A stretch of 7,771 nt of DNA. Origin: Actinomycetes bacterium (GTDB taxonomy: Bacteria > Actinomycetota > Actinomycetes > Actinomycetales > Beutenbergiaceae). Both the position numbers and the translations under genes were made by a program. The notes below the pieces were generated by a model. That model saw only the letters and a list, made by a program, of their open reading frames with translations, did not search any database and had not been told where the DNA came from. Of the stretch, positions 1 through 6,122 are shown one piece after another. The DNA lies in assembly GCA_021793935.1 (NCBI GenBank), contig JAJYRV010000086.1:1-7771 (forward strand), in the 5' to 3' direction. The stretch's first letter is position 1. Each line of letters opens with the position of its first letter.

Positions 1-496
<496 letters not shown>

Positions 497-522
497 TCAA
501 AAACTGAACGATTCACGAGGGA

Positions 523-535
523 GGCGCGTTGCGCC
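523..535 (-). other. Small stem-loop in the nrdE-nrdF intercistronic gap
   Basis: GGCGC-AAC-GCGCC (minus strand) is a perfect 5-bp stem with a 3-nt loop, 10 nt after the nrdE stop. No U-tract follows directly, so it does not look like an intrinsic terminator. It could protect or help process the 3' end of nrdE mRNA. The function is unknown. Confidence 0.3.
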
Positions 536-545
536 GTCGTCACCC

Positions 546-2699
546 TTAAAGCGTGCAGCTCACGCAGCCTTCCGCTTCGGTGCCCTCGAGTGCCTGCTGG
601 CGGATGCGGATGTAGTACAGGGTCTTGATGCCCTTGCGCCATGCGTAGATCTGCGCCCGGTTGAGGTCGCGGGTGGTGGCCGAGTCCATGAAGAACAGCG
701 TGAGGGAGAGCCCCTGGTCCACGTGCTGGGTCGCGGCGGCGTAGGTGTCGATGATCTTCTCGTAGCCGATCTGGTAGGCGTCGGCGTAGTACTCGCGGTT
801 GTCGTTCGTCATGAACGGCGCCGGGTAGTAGACGCGGCCAAGCTTGCCTTCCTTGCGGATCTCGATCGGCGCGGCGATCGGGTGGATCGAGCTCGTGGAG
901 TGGTTGATATAGGAGATCGACCCGGTGGGCGGCACGGCCTGGAGGTTCTGGTTGTAGATCCCGTGTTCCATGACCGATTCCTTGAGTTCGCGCCAGTCCG
1001 CGGCGGTCGGGATCGTCACGCCGGCCTCGGCGAACAATTGCGCCACCCGTTCGGTCTCGGGCACCCAGTCGGTTTGGGTGTACTTGTCGAAGTACTCCCC
1101 GCTGGCGTAGGTGGAATCCTCGAAGCCGACAAAGGGGCGGCCGCGTTCGATGGCGAGCCGGTTCGAGGCGCGGATCGCGTGGTAGGCGATGGTGAGGAAG
1201 TAGATGTTCGTGAAGTCGATCCCTTCCTCGCTGCCGTAGTGGATCCGTTCCCGGGCGAGGTAACCGTGCAGGTTCATCTGCCCGAGCCCGATCGCGTGCC
1301 CGTCGTCGTTCCCCTTGACGATGGAGGGCACCGAATCGATCCGGGTCTGATCGGAGACGGCCGTGAGCGCCCGGATCGCCGTCTCGACGGTTTGGCCGAG
1401 GTCGGGGGCGTCCATCGCCATCGCGATGTTGAGGGAACCCAGGTTGCAGGAGATGTCCTTGCCCACGTGGGAGTAGGTGAGGTCATCGTTGAATTCCGAG
1501 GCCGTGGAGACCTGGAGGATCTCCGAGCACAGGTTGGAGTGGGTGATCTTGCCCTTGATCGGGTTCGCGGCGTTCACCGTGTCCTCGTACATGATGTACG
1601 GGTAGCCCGATTCGAACTGGATCTCGGCGAGGGTCTGGAAGAAGTCGCGGGCCTTGATCGTCGTCTTTCGGATCTCGTCGTTCGCGACGAGCTCGTCGTA
1701 CATCTCAGTCACGTTCACCTCGGCGAAGGGTTTGCCGTAGATGCGCTCGACGTCGTAGGGCGAGAACAGGTGCATGTCCGCGTTCTGGCGGGCGAGGTGG
1801 AAGGTGATGTCGGGGATGACGACGCCGAGTGAGAGGGTCTTGATCCGCACCTTCTCGTCGGCGTTCTCGCGTTTGGTGTCCAGGAAGCGCATGATGTCGG
1901 GGTGGTGGGCGTGCAGGTACACCGCCCCCGCGCCCTGGCGCGCCCCGAGCTGGTTGGCGTAGGAGAAGGAGTCCTCGAGCAGCTTCATCACGGGTACGAC
2001 CCCCGAGGACTGGTTCTCGATCTTCTTGATCGGGGCGCCGTATTCGCGCAGGTTGCTCAGCAGCAGCGCCACTCCCCCGCCGCGCTTGGAGAGCTGCAGG
2101 GAGGAGTTGATCCCGCGGGCGATCGATTCCATGTTGTCTTCCACGCGCAGCAGGAAGCAGGAGACGGCCTCCCCGCGCTGGGCCTTGCCGGAGTTGAGGA
2201 AGGTGGGCGTGGCGGGCTGGAAGCGCCCGGAGAGAATCTCCTCGGTGAGCTTCAGCGCGAAGTCCTCATCGCCGTCGGCAAGTGTGAGGGAGACCATGAC
2301 GGCGCGGTCCTCGAACCGCTCGAGGTAGTTGGCGCCGTCGAAGGTTTTCAGTGCGTAGGCGGTGTAGTACTTGAACGCGCCGAGGAAGGATTTGAATCGG
2401 AAGTTCTGCGCCTCCGCATGCGCCCAGATCTGCGCGCGGAACTCCGGCGTGTACTTCTCCAGCACCCGCGCCTCGTAGTAGTCGTTCTCCACGAGGTAGG
2501 TGAGTTTGGCTTCGAGGGAGTCGAACGTGAGAGTCTTGGGCAGCACGTGCTGGATGAAGTACTGCCGGGTGGCCTCTAAGTCCTTGTCGAATTGGATCGT
2601 GCCGTCCGGGGCGTACAGGTTGAGCATCGCGTTGAGCGCGTGGTAATCCGTTTCGATGCTCGAGCGGTTCGCAGCCGGTGCTTCTAGAATCGTTGCCAA
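546..2699 (-). CDS. nrdE: Class Ib ribonucleotide reductase, large (catalytic) subunit NrdE
   Basis: NrdE reduces ribonucleoside diphosphates to deoxyribonucleotides for DNA synthesis, using the radical from NrdF and electrons from NrdH. The protein is 717 aa, full length for the family. It starts directly in the R1 fold, without the N-terminal ATP-cone of class Ia, as expected for NrdE. Visible catalytic residues are redox cysteines C181 (VSCF) and C418 (ISCNLGSLN), the NLCSE motif with N389, thiyl C391 and E393, radical-path tyrosines Y695-Y696 (TLYYIR), and the C-terminal shuttle pair C712/C715 (GCVSCTL) that NrdH reduces. PPTGSIS lies at 590-596. The start is TTG at 2699, overlapping the end of nrdI by 16 bp, with a weak GGAAG 4 nt upstream. 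The first in-frame ATG would remove 28 residues, including the family-conserved segment before ALNAMLNLY, so TTG is preferred. Overlap implies translational coupling to nrdI. Confidence 0.97.
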   Translation of the reverse strand: MATILEAPAANRSSIETDYHALNAMLNLYAPDGTIQFDKDLEATRQYFIQHVLPKTLTFDSLEAKLTYLVENDYYEARVLEKYTPEFRAQIWAHAEAQNFRFKSFLGAFKYYTAYALKTFDGANYLERFEDRAVMVSLTLADGDEDFALKLTEEILSGRFQPATPTFLNSGKAQRGEAVSCFLLRVEDNMESIARGINSSLQLSKRGGGVALLLSNLREYGAPIKKIENQSSGVVPVMKLLEDSFSYANQLGARQGAGAVYLHAHHPDIMRFLDTKRENADEKVRIKTLSLGVVIPDITFHLARQNADMHLFSPYDVERIYGKPFAEVNVTEMYDELVANDEIRKTTIKARDFFQTLAEIQFESGYPYIMYEDTVNAANPIKGKITHSNLCSEILQVSTASEFNDDLTYSHVGKDISCNLGSLNIAMAMDAPDLGQTVETAIRALTAVSDQTRIDSVPSIVKGNDDGHAIGLGQMNLHGYLARERIHYGSEEGIDFTNIYFLTIAYHAIRASNRLAIERGRPFVGFEDSTYASGEYFDKYTQTDWVPETERVAQLFAEAGVTIPTAADWRELKESVMEHGIYNQNLQAVPPTGSISYINHSTSSIHPIAAPIEIRKEGKLGRVYYPAPFMTNDNREYYADAYQIGYEKIIDTYAAATQHVDQGLSLTLFFMDSATTRDLNRAQIYAWRKGIKTLYYIRIRQQALEGTEAEGCVSCTL

Positions 2700-3085
2700 A
2701 ATTCTTCCAATCCTTCATTCACCCGGGACACGTCGTAGGGAGTGCCGAGTAGCTCAAAGTTGTACAGGTGGGGGACCTTGCACTTGGCGGAGATGACCTT
2801 GCCCGCGAGGCAATACCCCTCACCGAAGTTCGTGTTTCCTGCCGCGATCACGCCGCGGATGAACCTGCGGTTCTCTGGATCATTGAGGAATTTGATGACT
2901 TGTTTGGGAACCGCCCCCTTGGGGGTGCCGTGGCCGTACGTCGGGGTGATGAGAACGAACGGCTTGGTCACCTCGAGGTGGTCGTCCGCGGGCCGGAGCG
3001 GGATCCGCAGTGCGGGCCGCTCGAGGCGGTCGACGAAACGGCGGGTGTTCTCCGAAACGGAGGAAAAGTAGACGATGTCAGCCAC
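2684..3085 (-). CDS. nrdI: Flavodoxin-like RNR assembly protein NrdI
   Basis: NrdI is a small FMN protein that supplies the oxidant for building the Mn(III)2-tyrosyl radical in NrdF. The 133-aa product has the family landmarks: phosphate-binding loop SSVSENT (8-14), TPTYGHG (47-53), and the flavin loop [13 protein letters not shown] (83-95). The start is uncertain. GTG 3085 gives the typical (M)ADIVYFSS N-terminus and has AGGAGG just 3 nt upstream, which is close. An in-frame GTG at 3097 adds four residues (VRRA) but overlaps that Shine-Dalgarno sequence and has no good one of its own. The gene lies 104 bp after nrdH, with a long GC-rich inverted repeat in the gap, and overlaps nrdE by 16 bp. 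The presence of nrdI supports a manganese class Ib system. Confidence 0.94.
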   Translation of the reverse strand: MADIVYFSSVSENTRRFVDRLERPALRIPLRPADDHLEVTKPFVLITPTYGHGTPKGAVPKQVIKFLNDPENRRFIRGVIAAGNTNFGEGYCLAGKVISAKCKVPHLYNFELLGTPYDVSRVNEGLEEFWQRF

Positions 3086-3110
3086 AGCCCTCCTCACAGC
3101 GCTCGTGACA

Positions 3111-3148
3111 CCGCCCGGGCAGGAGCCTCAGCGTGGCCTTCCGGGCGG
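3111..3148 (-). other. GC-rich inverted repeat between nrdH and nrdI
   Basis: CCGCCCGG (3111-3118) and CCGGGCGG (3141-3148) are perfect 8-nt complements with a 22-nt loop, lying within the nrdH-nrdI gap. A second, alternative 5-bp pairing (GGAAC 3147-3151 with GTTCC 3161-3165) shares its edge. No U-tract follows. Candidate roles are mRNA processing or stability, or partial termination that would leave more nrdH than nrdIEF transcript. The pairing is seen; the role is inferred. Confidence 0.3.
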
Positions 3149-3189
3149 AACGGTAATCTGGTTCCGATGCGATGCGTTCCCGCGCGGCG

Positions 3190-3432
3190 TCAGGCGACGC
3201 TCGCGGCGGCCTGGGTGAGGGAACGGATCCGGTCGGGGCGGTAACCCGACCAGTGTTCCTCGCCGGCGACGACGACGGGGGCCTGCATGTGGCCGAGGGA
3301 CTTCACGTAGTCCAGGGCGATGGCATCGGAGCTGATGTCGACGATGACGTAGTCGAGGCCGTTCTTATCCAGGGCACGGTAGGTGGCATCGCACTGCACG
3401 CAAGCGGGCTTGCTGTAAACGGTGATAGTCAT
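3190..3432 (-). CDS. nrdH: Glutaredoxin-like redoxin NrdH
   Basis: NrdH is the dedicated electron donor of class Ib ribonucleotide reductase. It is a small thioredoxin-fold protein, reduced by thioredoxin reductase, that reduces the C-terminal cysteines of NrdE. The 80-aa product begins MTITVYSKPACVQC, with the redox pair C11/C14 in the CVQC form typical of actinobacterial NrdH. It also has the cis-Pro segment QAPVV (50-54, P52) and the family signature WSGYRPD (61-67). ATG 3432 is preceded by GGAGG with an 11-nt spacer, slightly long. A GTG 48 nt upstream would add 16 residues before the thioredoxin fold and is disfavoured. It is the first gene of the operon, expressed from a promoter region carrying two NrdR boxes and a leader of about 108 nt. 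Confidence 0.95.
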   Translation of the reverse strand: MTITVYSKPACVQCDATYRALDKNGLDYVIVDISSDAIALDYVKSLGHMQAPVVVAGEEHWSGYRPDRIRSLTQAAASVA

Positions 3433-3540
3433 AGGGGCGGTTTCCTCCACTCTCAACCAATCTGGACACGCCAGTTTCACCGAGGTTGCACCCGTAGCAA
3501 CCGGGGAAATCAGCGGGTAGTGGCTCTAACAGCCACCGAC
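3433..3540 (-). promoter_or_regulatory. Structured 5' leader of the nrdHIEF transcript
   Basis: Read as RNA toward nrdH, the leader has three perfect local hairpins. P1 is GUGGCU-GUUAG-AGCCAC (3536-3520). P2 is GGUUGC-UACGGGU-GCAACC (3502-3484). P3 is CUGG-CGUGU-CCAG (3474-3462). ACCCG just after P1 is complementary to CGGGU in the P2 loop, so a 5-bp pseudoknot is possible. CAACC, the 3' strand of P2, can instead pair with GGUUG just upstream of the GGAGG Shine-Dalgarno sequence. I see no cobalamin (B12) box and recognise no named riboswitch class. The 5' end is estimated from a -10-like TATAGT and was not measured. Confidence 0.4.
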
Positions 3541-3544
3541 TGCG

Positions 3545-3562
3545 ACCACTATACCTAGTGGT
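3545..3562. promoter_or_regulatory. NrdR box 1 (proximal to nrdH)
   Basis: ACCACTATACCTAGTGGT is an 18-bp palindrome with 7 of 9 positions paired, matching the NrdR-box form CACTATA-N2-TAGTG. NrdR is the ATP/dATP-sensing Zn-ribbon/ATP-cone repressor of RNR genes. Together with the second box 32 bp away, the site is strongly supported. It covers the best -10-like hexamer, consistent with repression by promoter occlusion. Confidence 0.9.
3548..3553 (-). promoter_or_regulatory. Candidate -10 element of the nrdHIEF promoter
   Basis: TATAGT on the minus strand lies inside NrdR box 1. It would place the transcript start near 3541, immediately before the first leader hairpin. No convincing -35 hexamer is found at 16-18 bp (GCACAA at 17 bp is a poor match), so this is a tentative assignment. 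Confidence 0.35.
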
Positions 3563-3576
3563 AGCGATTATTGTGC

Positions 3577-3594
3577 ACCACAACATTTAGTGGT
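3577..3594. promoter_or_regulatory. NrdR box 2 (distal)
   Basis: ACCACAACATTTAGTGGT is an imperfect 18-bp palindrome with 7 of 9 positions paired. Its start is exactly 32 bp from the start of box 1, about three helical turns. Paired boxes on one helix face at this spacing are the known arrangement for NrdR. Confidence 0.85.
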
Positions 3595-3716
3595 TCGGCG
3601 TGTCGCGCGGAAAATGCTGGGGAAAACGCGCGGAGTGCCTGTGGACGCCGTTGTTCATCCACAGGCCCCCGTTGTGGACGGCGCCCGCCCTCTTGTGCAC
3701 AACCTGCGGATAACGC

Positions 3717-3725
3717 TGTGGATAA
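3717..3725 (-). promoter_or_regulatory. Perfect DnaA box
   Basis: TGTGGATAA is the exact reverse complement of the high-affinity DnaA box TTATCCACA. It lies 12 bp (start to start) from the near-perfect TGCGGATAA at 3705, in the same orientation. Confidence 0.75.
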
Positions 3726-3743
3726 CCGATGGGCGGCGAGGAG

Positions 3744-3752
3744 TTATCCACA
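3744..3752 (+). promoter_or_regulatory. Perfect DnaA box
   Basis: TTATCCACA matches the high-affinity DnaA consensus exactly. It faces the box at 3717-3725 in inverted orientation, with an 18-bp spacer. Confidence 0.75.
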
Positions 3753-3772
3753 CCTGCGAGAGCTTCCGCAGG
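3753..3772. terminator. GC hairpin downstream of the efflux gene, possible weak terminator
   Basis: CCTGCG-AGAGCTTC-CGCAGG is a perfect 6-bp stem with an 8-nt loop, about 65 bp beyond the efflux-gene stop and directly abutting a DnaA box. There is no U-tract on either strand, so intrinsic termination is doubtful. It is listed because nothing better separates the efflux gene from nrdH. Confidence 0.2.
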
Positions 3773-3836
3773 CCCCGAGGAAGCGGGTGAGAAAACTTTT
3801 CTTCTCGGCGTGTCGGGCGAGTCGTGCCTCACAGGG

Positions 3837-5417
3837 CTAGACCTCCGCCTCGCGAAGCGAGATGGCGCCGAACACTGCTGCGCCCACCATCAGCAGCGTC
3901 CCGATGCCGGCGGTGAGCACCGCACCGGAAGCAAACGCGTCCTGCGCGTTCTCCAGCAGCCGGGCACCGGTGGCTCCGCCGAGCTCCTCCGCGAGAGCGA
4001 TGGCGCCGCCGAGGGTGTCCGCCCCGCTCGGATCCGCGATCCCGCGGGGGATCTCCAGGGCGTTGCGGAAGTGGGCGGTGAGGAGACCGCCGATGATCGC
4101 CGTGCCGAGCACCGCCCCGACCTCGTAGGCGGTTTCGCTGATCGCCGAGGCGCTACCCGCCTGGTGTGCGGGCGCGTTGCTGAGAATAAGGTCGTTCGAG
4201 ACGGTCTCCCCCGCGCCGATCCCGATCCCGAGGACGACGAAGGCGATCATGATGAGGCCCGGAGTGGTGTCGGTGAACGCGACGAGGGCGTAGCCGCTCG
4301 CCGCGAGCGCGAAGTTGGCGCTGACAACGATCGCCGGGCGCACCCGGTTGACGATCGGTACGACGAGGAGCCCCGCGGCAACCGTGGCGGCGAGTCCCGG
4401 CACCAGCACGAGTGCCGCCGACATCGGGCTCATCCCCATGACGAGTTGCAGGTCCTGGGTGACGAAGAAGATGAAGCCGACGAGCGAGAAGACGCTGAGG
4501 AGGTTGATGACCACCGACCCGCGGAATACCCGGTTGGTGAACAGGGAGACGTCGAGCAGCGGGGCGGTGAGGCGGAGTTGGCGGTGGATGAAGACCGCGC
4601 CGAATCCGAGTCCGAGGCCGACGAAAGAGAGCGAGAACAGCGCTCCGCCACCCGTGGCGAATTCGGTGATCCCGAAGACGATCGGCCCCATCGTCAGCGC
4701 GATCAGTCCAACGGAGACGAGGTCGAGCCGGCCCGGCTCCGGGTTCTTCGATTCCGGCAGCACGAGCGGCGCGAGGGCGAGGAACAGCAGGAGGATGGGA
4801 ACGGCCATGAGGAAGATCGAGCCCCACCCGAAGTGGCCGAGGAGGAAGCCGCCGACGATGGGGCCCAGGGCGGCGCCCGCGGAGAACCCTGCCGCCCAGA
4901 TCGCGATCGCCAGGCGCCGCTTCTTCCCATCGGTGAAGATGTTGCGGATGAGCGAGAGCGTTGCGGGCATGAGGGTCGCGCCGAACACGGCCATGCCGGC
5001 GCGGGCAACGATGAGGAATCCCGCGTTCGGGGAGAACGCTGCCGCTGCGGAGACGATGGCGAAGCCGGCCCCGCCGATGAGGAGCATCCGGCGCCGACCG
5101 AACCGGTCGGCGGCCGAGCCCATCGGCACGAGCAGGGCTGCGAGGATGAGCGGGTAGACGTCGACGATCCACAGCAGCTGCGCCGAGGTGGGTTGCAGTT
5201 GCGCGGAGAGTTGCGGCACCGCGAACGCGAGCACCGTGTTGTCCACGGAGACGAGCAGCACCGGGAGCATGAGTACCACGAGCGCGAGCCAGGGCCGGCG
5301 CGCCCCCGCGTGGCTCGAGGCTTTCCCCGCGGTGTCCAGGGGCGCGGGCGCCCTGCGGCTGGGCGTGGGCGCCTCGGCGGGAGTAGGCGCGCTGGGCTGA
5401 GGTTGAAGCGAGGTCAC
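3837..5417 (-). CDS. MFS multidrug efflux transporter, DHA2 (QacA/SmvA-like, 14 TM)
   Basis: This is predicted to be an inner-membrane proton-coupled drug/biocide exporter. The 526-aa protein has an Ala/Pro-rich cytosolic tail (1-42), then TM1 with the acidic motif VSVDNTVLA (D59), as in QacA. QLLWIVDVYPLILA (80-93) is characteristic of the QacA/SmvA branch. Motif A (GSAADRFGRRR, 100-110) and antiporter motif C (GFSAGAALGPIVGG, 177-190) follow. Further intramembrane acidic residues in GAGETVSNDLI (401-411) and SETAYEVG (427-434) fit cation recognition or proton coupling. Length and hydrophobic segments suit the 14-TM DHA2 family. The start is GTG 5417, with weak GAAAG upstream; the open frame continues to 5588 but would cross the operator, and the next Met is inside TM1. 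It is divergent from a TetR gene that probably represses it. Substrates cannot be told from sequence; quaternary ammonium compounds and dyes are a guess by family. Confidence 0.9.
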   Translation of the reverse strand: MTSLQPQPSAPTPAEAPTPSRRAPAPLDTAGKASSHAGARRPWLALVVLMLPVLLVSVDNTVLAFAVPQLSAQLQPTSAQLLWIVDVYPLILAALLVPMGSAADRFGRRRMLLIGGAGFAIVSAAAAFSPNAGFLIVARAGMAVFGATLMPATLSLIRNIFTDGKKRRLAIAIWAAGFSAGAALGPIVGGFLLGHFGWGSIFLMAVPILLLFLALAPLVLPESKNPEPGRLDLVSVGLIALTMGPIVFGITEFATGGGALFSLSFVGLGLGFGAVFIHRQLRLTAPLLDVSLFTNRVFRGSVVINLLSVFSLVGFIFFVTQDLQLVMGMSPMSAALVLVPGLAATVAAGLLVVPIVNRVRPAIVVSANFALAASGYALVAFTDTTPGLIMIAFVVLGIGIGAGETVSNDLILSNAPAHQAGSASAISETAYEVGAVLGTAIIGGLLTAHFRNALEIPRGIADPSGADTLGGAIALAEELGGATGARLLENAQDAFASGAVLTAGIGTLLMVGAAVFGAISLREAEV

Positions 5418-5467
5418 GTTGGGTCTTTCGAGGGTCTGCGGGTGCCGCGGAACGGGAGGGCGGCGCC

Positions 5468-5499
5468 AGTTACTAAACCGTCCAGTCGGTATAGTAACT
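5468..5499. promoter_or_regulatory. 32-bp inverted-repeat operator, probable TetR binding site
   Basis: The left arm AGTTACTAAACCG (5468-5480) and right arm CGGTATAGTAACT (5487-5499) are inverted copies matching at 12 of 13 positions, around the 6-bp centre TCCAGT. The inner ACCG-N6-CGGT resembles many TetR/AcrR operators. It lies in the divergent gap, 50 bp from the transporter start and 23 bp from the regulator start. One dimer pair bound here could repress both genes. Confidence 0.85.
5490..5495 (+). promoter_or_regulatory. Candidate -10 element of the TetR gene promoter
   Basis: TATAGT lies in the right arm of the operator. The predicted transcript start near 5502 gives a very short leader to ATG 5511 or 5523. 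The mirror position on the minus strand, TTTAGT (5472-5477), is the matching candidate for the transporter gene. TTACTA at 5470-5475 is the only -35-like hexamer and is too close (14 bp), so both are tentative. Confidence 0.35.
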
Positions 5500-5522
5500 C
5501 GCTCGCGGGTATGCTGGCAAGC

Positions 5523-6062
5523 ATGGCTCGACCCCCCGCCGCTCGCTCCCGAGCACTCGATGCATTCGCCCGGATTCTCGTCTCCCACGGGGAGCGCGCA
5601 GCGACGCTAGAAGCCGTCGCAGAAGCGGCGGATATCTCCAAAGGCGGCCTGCTCTACCACTTCGGTTCCAAGGACGAACTCGTGGCCGGCCTCGTGGAGC
5701 GGCTGCGGGAACTCATCGTGGAGGACGTTGCCGCGATGAACGCCGACCCGCAGGGACCGACGAACTATATCTTGCGCACCTCGGCCGAATTCGACACGGA
5801 TTTCGAGCAGGTGTACATTGCGGTCGTCGCCCTCGCCCAGTCCGGGCACACCGAGGCGAGGAAAGCCCTCGACGAGGCGGACTCCGCGTGGGTCGAAGCA
5901 GTCACCGACGAACTCGGCGATGGGGCGGTCGCCCGCGCGGCGGTGCTCATCTCCGATGGGATCTACGCACACGCGGCGATCCAGCGCGGACCCACCGGGC
6001 ATGACATTGACGAGCTGCGCGGCCTCATTGCGCAACTCGTGGCCGTGCGTCAACGCAGATAG
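5523..6062 (+). CDS. TetR/AcrR-family transcriptional repressor
   Basis: This is a predicted ligand-responsive repressor of the adjacent efflux gene and of itself. The 179-aa protein has an N-terminal TetR helix-turn-helix at about residues 10-55: ALDAFARILVSHGE, then TLEAVAEAADISKGGLLYHF with the typical G-L-L-Y-HF recognition helix, then GSKDELVAGLV. The C-terminal all-helical ligand/dimer domain (about 60-175) has no recognisable specificity. The length is near the family norm of about 190. The start is uncertain. ATG 5523 gives MARPPAARSR, while ATG 5511 in frame adds MLAS. Neither has a clear Shine-Dalgarno sequence, so leaderless or near-leaderless translation is possible. The divergent layout with a shared palindromic operator is the classic local-repressor arrangement. 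The ligand is probably a pump substrate, by inference. Confidence 0.92.
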   Translation: MARPPAARSRALDAFARILVSHGERAATLEAVAEAADISKGGLLYHFGSKDELVAGLVERLRELIVEDVAAMNADPQGPTNYILRTSAEFDTDFEQVYIAVVALAQSGHTEARKALDEADSAWVEAVTDELGDGAVARAAVLISDGIYAHAAIQRGPTGHDIDELRGLIAQLVAVRQRR

Positions 6063-6108
6063 TTCCTGCTGCCCTGATCTGCGCGCCCCGCGCCCCTATG
6101 GGCCGCAC

Positions 6109-6122
6109 GCCCCTACTGGGGC
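6109..6122 (+). terminator. Short GC hairpin downstream of the TetR gene, possible terminator
   Basis: GCCCC-TACT-GGGGC is a perfect 5-bp stem with a 4-nt loop, 47 nt after the stop. It is preceded by a similar but weaker GCCC-CTAT-GGGC (6092-6103). There is no U-tract, so it may only pause transcription at the edge of the tandem repeats. Confidence 0.25.

Larger units (their letters stand above)
3640..3752. promoter_or_regulatory. Cluster of DnaA-box-like 9-mers upstream of nrdHIEF
   Basis: Seven sites occur in 113 bp. Two are perfect TTATCCACA (3717-3725 reverse, 3744-3752 forward). Three differ from TTATCCACA or the actinobacterial form TTGTCCACA by one base: TCATCCACA 3655-3663, TTGTGCACA 3693-3701, TTATCCGCA as reverse complement at 3705-3713. 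Two differ by two bases: GCGTCCACA at 3640-3648 and CCGTCCACA at 3673-3681, both reverse. The cluster lies 46 bp beyond NrdR box 2. DnaA binding is inferred from motif density. Candidate roles are cell-cycle control of nrdHIEF, a DnaA-titration site, or an origin remnant. Confidence 0.7.

Noticed and set aside
3433..3480. 16-residue N-terminal extension of NrdH from GTG 3480
   Set aside because: ATG 3432 has GGAGG upstream and gives the standard NrdH length, with the CVQC motif at residues 11-14.
3433..3540. Adenosylcobalamin riboswitch upstream of RNR
   Set aside because: The conserved B12 box is missing, and about 108 nt is too short for the full class. The GGAGGAAACC near the start is simply the Shine-Dalgarno region.
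3604..3633. CGCGCGG direct repeats around GGAAAA runs upstream of NrdR box 2
   Set aside because: The repeats are only 7 bp, GC-only and self-complementary, as expected by chance in this base composition.
3791..3806. GAGAAAACTTTTCTTCTC-type A/T inverted repeat as an intrinsic terminator of the efflux gene
   Set aside because: The best fold has a weak A/U stem of about 5 bp and no GC core, unlike an intrinsic terminator.
3729..5522. Plus-strand open frame running into the TetR gene, as if a 777-aa fusion protein
   Set aside because: The upstream part is antisense to the efflux gene and is low-complexity Glu/Arg/Asp-rich. Only the last 179 codons have TetR character, and the operator lies in between.
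5418..5588. 57-residue N-terminal extension of the efflux protein
   Set aside because: It would read through the inverted-repeat operator and past the TetR start. Its composition does not resemble a transporter N-terminus.
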